From NCBI GenBank assembly GCA_013388755.1, contig JACAEQ010000039.1, positions 1-53,226 on the forward strand: a stretch of 53,226 nt of DNA, written 5' to 3'. The notes beneath the pieces were generated by a model, which saw only the letters and a list, made by a program, of their open reading frames with translations, did no database searches and had not been told where the DNA came from. This document shows, in pieces, positions 51,702 through 53,226 of the stretch. Made by a program: the position numbers and the translations under genes. This DNA is from Chloroflexota bacterium. GTDB lineage: Bacteria; Chloroflexota; Chloroflexia; Chloroflexales; Roseiflexaceae. Each line of letters opens with the position of its first letter. The stretch's first letter is position 1.

Positions 51702-51736
51702 GGGCCGTGGACGCCGGTCACTGTCGCCCACGGCCC
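51702..51736. terminator. second hairpin, 9-bp GC stem
   Basis: GGGCCGTGG (51702-51710) pairs with CCACGGCCC (51728-51736). It lies 13 bases from the first hairpin and shares the GTGGACGCC segment with its loop, so the pair looks like a duplication. On the minus strand it is followed by TTCGATTTG, a weak T-rich tail. Confidence 0.5.
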
Positions 51737-51759
51737 GTCAGCTCATTGTCAGTTGCGCC

Positions 51760-51888
51760 TCAGCGCTTGAGCCTCCGGATAGTGGGCACACTGCGACCAC
51801 CAGCATCTGCGAGCGGAGAGACCAGAACGATCTCGCGCACGCGAACGCTCACAGTGATGAGCTTGTTCGTGCTGATAGTCATTGACAT
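51760..51888 (-). CDS. 42-residue small protein with its own promoter
   Basis: The peptide begins MSMTISTNKLITVSVRVREI and ends in a basic stretch, PTIRRLKR. Support for a real gene: a strong promoter at 51936-51965, AAAGGCGG five bases before the ATG, and two strong hairpins just after the stop. It has no membrane segment, no Cys and no recognised domain. It could be a regulatory microprotein, or the transcription unit may act as RNA. Confidence 0.45.
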   Translation of the reverse strand: MSMTISTNKLITVSVRVREIVLVSPLADAGGRSVPTIRRLKR

Positions 51889-51935
51889 TGCCGCCTTTCT
51901 TCCGGTTGATGATGATAGTCTGTTCACTCGTGGGC

Positions 51936-51965
51936 AGCATAGCACGACGCCCCCGAACTTGTCAA
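51936..51965 (-). promoter_or_regulatory. promoter of the 42-residue gene
   Basis: On the minus strand, TTGACA (51965-51960), an 18-base spacer and TATGCT (51941-51936). The leader would be about 40 bases. Confidence 0.55.
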
Positions 51966-52082
51966 GCAGGAAGGCCTCCGCCGAAAGACCGATCTAACCA
52001 GCCATGATCCTGCCCGCTGCCATCTCCGACCGGCTACGGACACCCTGAACGACACTTGCGGACAAACGCCTTCGTTTACGCG

Positions 52083-52232
52083 TCACACAGCATTGAACAC
52101 ATCGTCGACACTCACGCTACATCCCGTGAACAGCCGTGAAGCAGCAACGTCGCCGCGCGCGAAAATGTCATTCTCGGCGTAGCTGGCGCCTTCAAGCGCC
52201 AGCACGGTGATCGTTTCGTCAATTGGATTCAC
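52083..52232 (-). pseudogene. C-terminal remnant of a Uma2-family (DUF820) protein
   Basis: The frame encodes 49 residues starting at a GTG just after an in-frame TAA: NPIDETITVLALEGASYAEN, then FARGDVAASRLFTG and DDVFNAV. This is how Uma2-type putative endonucleases end. The nuclease core is missing, so it is a decayed copy. Uma2 genes are highly amplified in Chloroflexota and Cyanobacteria. The call rests on a short match by eye. Confidence 0.45.
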
Positions 52233-52349
52233 AATTTAGCTGTGGTTCATAGCTATGATCAATACTCCTGACTTCCAGTGGAACCTGGTGACGGTCAACG
52301 CCGTCTGTACTACAAGCATTCAAGCCTATACAGTATGAAAGGTATTCTC

Positions 52350-52769
52350 ATGCGCCAGACAACACACATTCTGCTGACCTTCAGCATCCTGACCATGCTG
52401 ATCATGACGCTTACCGCCTGCGCCGCGGGCAACGATCTCGCCGGCACACAATGGCAGCTCACCGAACTCAATGGTTCCGCGCCGCTGGCATCCGCCGAAC
52501 CGATCACCCTCAGTTTCACGTCTGCCGACCAGGCCGGCGGTAATACCGGCTGTAACAGCTATCGTGGTTCCTACCGCGTGGCCGGCTCAAGCCTGACCTT
52601 TGGCCCACTCGCCAGCACCAGGCGCGCCTGCGTCGACCCGGGGCTGATGACCCAGGAAGCGGCGTTCCTCCAGGCGTTGGGTGCGGTGACTACCTATGAA
52701 CTGAGCACTGGCCAGCTGGTGCTGAAGGACGGCAGCGGTACCGTGACGCTGCGGTTCACGCGGATGTAA
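52350..52769 (+). CDS. META-domain (HslJ-like) lipoprotein
   Basis: A 139-residue exported protein. The signal peptide (ILLTFSILTMLIMTLTAC) ends in a lipobox LTAC. The META/HslJ domain follows: LAGTQWQLTELNG, ITLSFTSADQAGGNTGCN, YRGSYRV, LTFGPLASTRRAC and LVLKDGSGTVTLRF. Such proteins are linked to heat or novobiocin tolerance in Escherichia coli, with unknown mechanism. ATG 52350 has AAAGG at a good distance; ATG 52335 has none. Confidence 0.88.
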   Translation: MRQTTHILLTFSILTMLIMTLTACAAGNDLAGTQWQLTELNGSAPLASAEPITLSFTSADQAGGNTGCNSYRGSYRVAGSSLTFGPLASTRRACVDPGLMTQEAAFLQALGAVTTYELSTGQLVLKDGSGTVTLRFTRM

Positions 52770-52812
52770 CAGAAGTTTCCTGACACTCCCGCCCCTCACG
52801 AATATTCAGTGT

Positions 52813-52930
52813 GAAGAAGCCCGTCGCCCCCACCCCGGCCTGCCTCCGCTGGAGGAGGGAGTCCGGTGTCGCGTCCGGCTCCTTCCCCCAGCGGGGGGAG
52901 GTTGCGCGGGGAGCGGTGCGGTGCGTCGAG
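52813..52930. repeat. GC-rich dispersed repeat, right copy
   Basis: Bases 52813-52840 match the left window edge (20-47, other strand) in 27 of 28 positions. The rest has stem-forming purine/pyrimidine blocks such as CCTCCGCTGGAGGAGG and TCCCCCAGCGGGGGGA. The ~300-base gap between the META gene and the Crp/Fnr gene holds this repeat and nothing else I can support. Confidence 0.55.
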
Positions 52931-53067
52931 CCTGCTGTGCAAGGTAGTGCACTGCGTGCCTATCCGCATAAGAGATGGCTGGATCAGTTACGGATGCCGT
53001 CACCCGCTGTGCGCAGACGGTGGATGGTGTTCGCTACGCCTCACGCTGTCGAGGAACACGTCAACCA

Positions 53068-53226
53068 CTACACTCGCGTTTCAGCGTCCCCTTGCTCACT
53101 TAAAGCGCGCAGGGTGGTTTCATCGGTCAATACCACACAACCACGCTTGAGCGCGATGAGCTCCTGAGCGCGGAACTCGTTCAGGATTTTCGTGACGGTT
53201 TCGCGATAGGTGCCAATCATTTCGGC
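53068..53226 (-). CDS. Crp/Fnr-family regulator, C-terminal part (start beyond the window)
   Basis: The last 52 residues of the protein are in the window. They read AEMIGTYRETVTKILNEFRA, then LIALKRGCVVLTDETTLRAL, which is the helix-turn-helix recognition helix and wing of Crp/Fnr regulators (G-x-R/Y-E-T-V-x-R/K). Lys in the VTKIL position replaces the more common Arg. The sensor domain lies outside. The ligand cannot be told. Confidence 0.85.
   Translation of the reverse strand, partial: AEMIGTYRETVTKILNEFRAQELIALKRGCVVLTDETTLRALSEQGDAETRV

Noticed and set aside
51760-51888. RiPP precursor peptide
   Set aside because: No Cys, no Ser/Thr-rich core after a GG cleavage site, and no maturase, protease or dedicated transporter beside it.

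Overview
This window looks like a piece of a GC-rich genome from the Chloroflexota, most likely the Chloroflexia (Roseiflexus/Kouleothrix-like). The evidence is the gene mix, long Ala/Pro/Thr linkers behind lipoprotein cysteines, intergenic heptamer arrays, and a small inverted-repeat element that sits at gene ends. The lineage is an inference; there is no rRNA or tRNA in the window. The left edge is probably a contig end, because the first bases are a poly-G run inside a GC-rich repeat that recurs near the right edge in inverted orientation.

Region 1 (118-28368, all on the + strand) is a large catabolic locus. It opens with two tandem sigma70-like promoters and two LacI-type operators. A five-gene Opp/Dpp-class ABC importer follows: OppF-like ATPase, Tat/lipoprotein binding protein, two permeases, OppD-like ATPase. 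Then come a B12-binding radical SAM enzyme, a GH4 glycosidase with a CHG-type motif, two PL22-like oligouronide lyase homologues, a KdgF-reminiscent cupin, two Gfo/Idh/MocA dehydrogenases, a thioredoxin-NHL lipoprotein, and four large proteins of no family I can name, in two paralogous pairs (874/874 aa and 733/553 aa). None of the large proteins has a signal peptide. The simplest reading is import of uronate-containing oligosaccharides and their breakdown in the cytoplasm. This locus is the best candidate for an undescribed system here.

Region 2 (28504-33177) is iron uptake and tRNA modification: a DtxR/MntR-type regulator, feoA, feoB and feoC in a tightly packed operon, then a divergent queuine tRNA-ribosyltransferase homologue.

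Region 3 (33268-44475) is a mosaic of single-gene units, several with clear promoters: a Rieske oxygenase, gltX behind a strongly structured leader with a terminator-like hairpin, an FHA-MshEN protein, a DUF190 plus four-CBS protein, a polyprenyl diphosphate synthase, a histidine phosphatase, a TPR membrane protein, a HerA-type ATPase and a truncated cyanophycin-synthetase-like protein.

Region 4 (44472-51531) holds ABC-2 export components, an Eis-like and a RimJ/RimL-like acetyltransferase, and rsgA with small-ORF neighbours. Region 5 (51532-53226) is sparse: tandem hairpins, a 42-codon gene with its own promoter, a Uma2 remnant, a META-domain lipoprotein and the C-terminus of a Crp/Fnr regulator.

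Four copies of a roughly 160-bp MITE-like element (11642-11797, 26518-26675, 45599-45772, 47418-47577) lie at gene ends. In three of them the upstream stop codon is formed from the TTA target plus the first base of the element.
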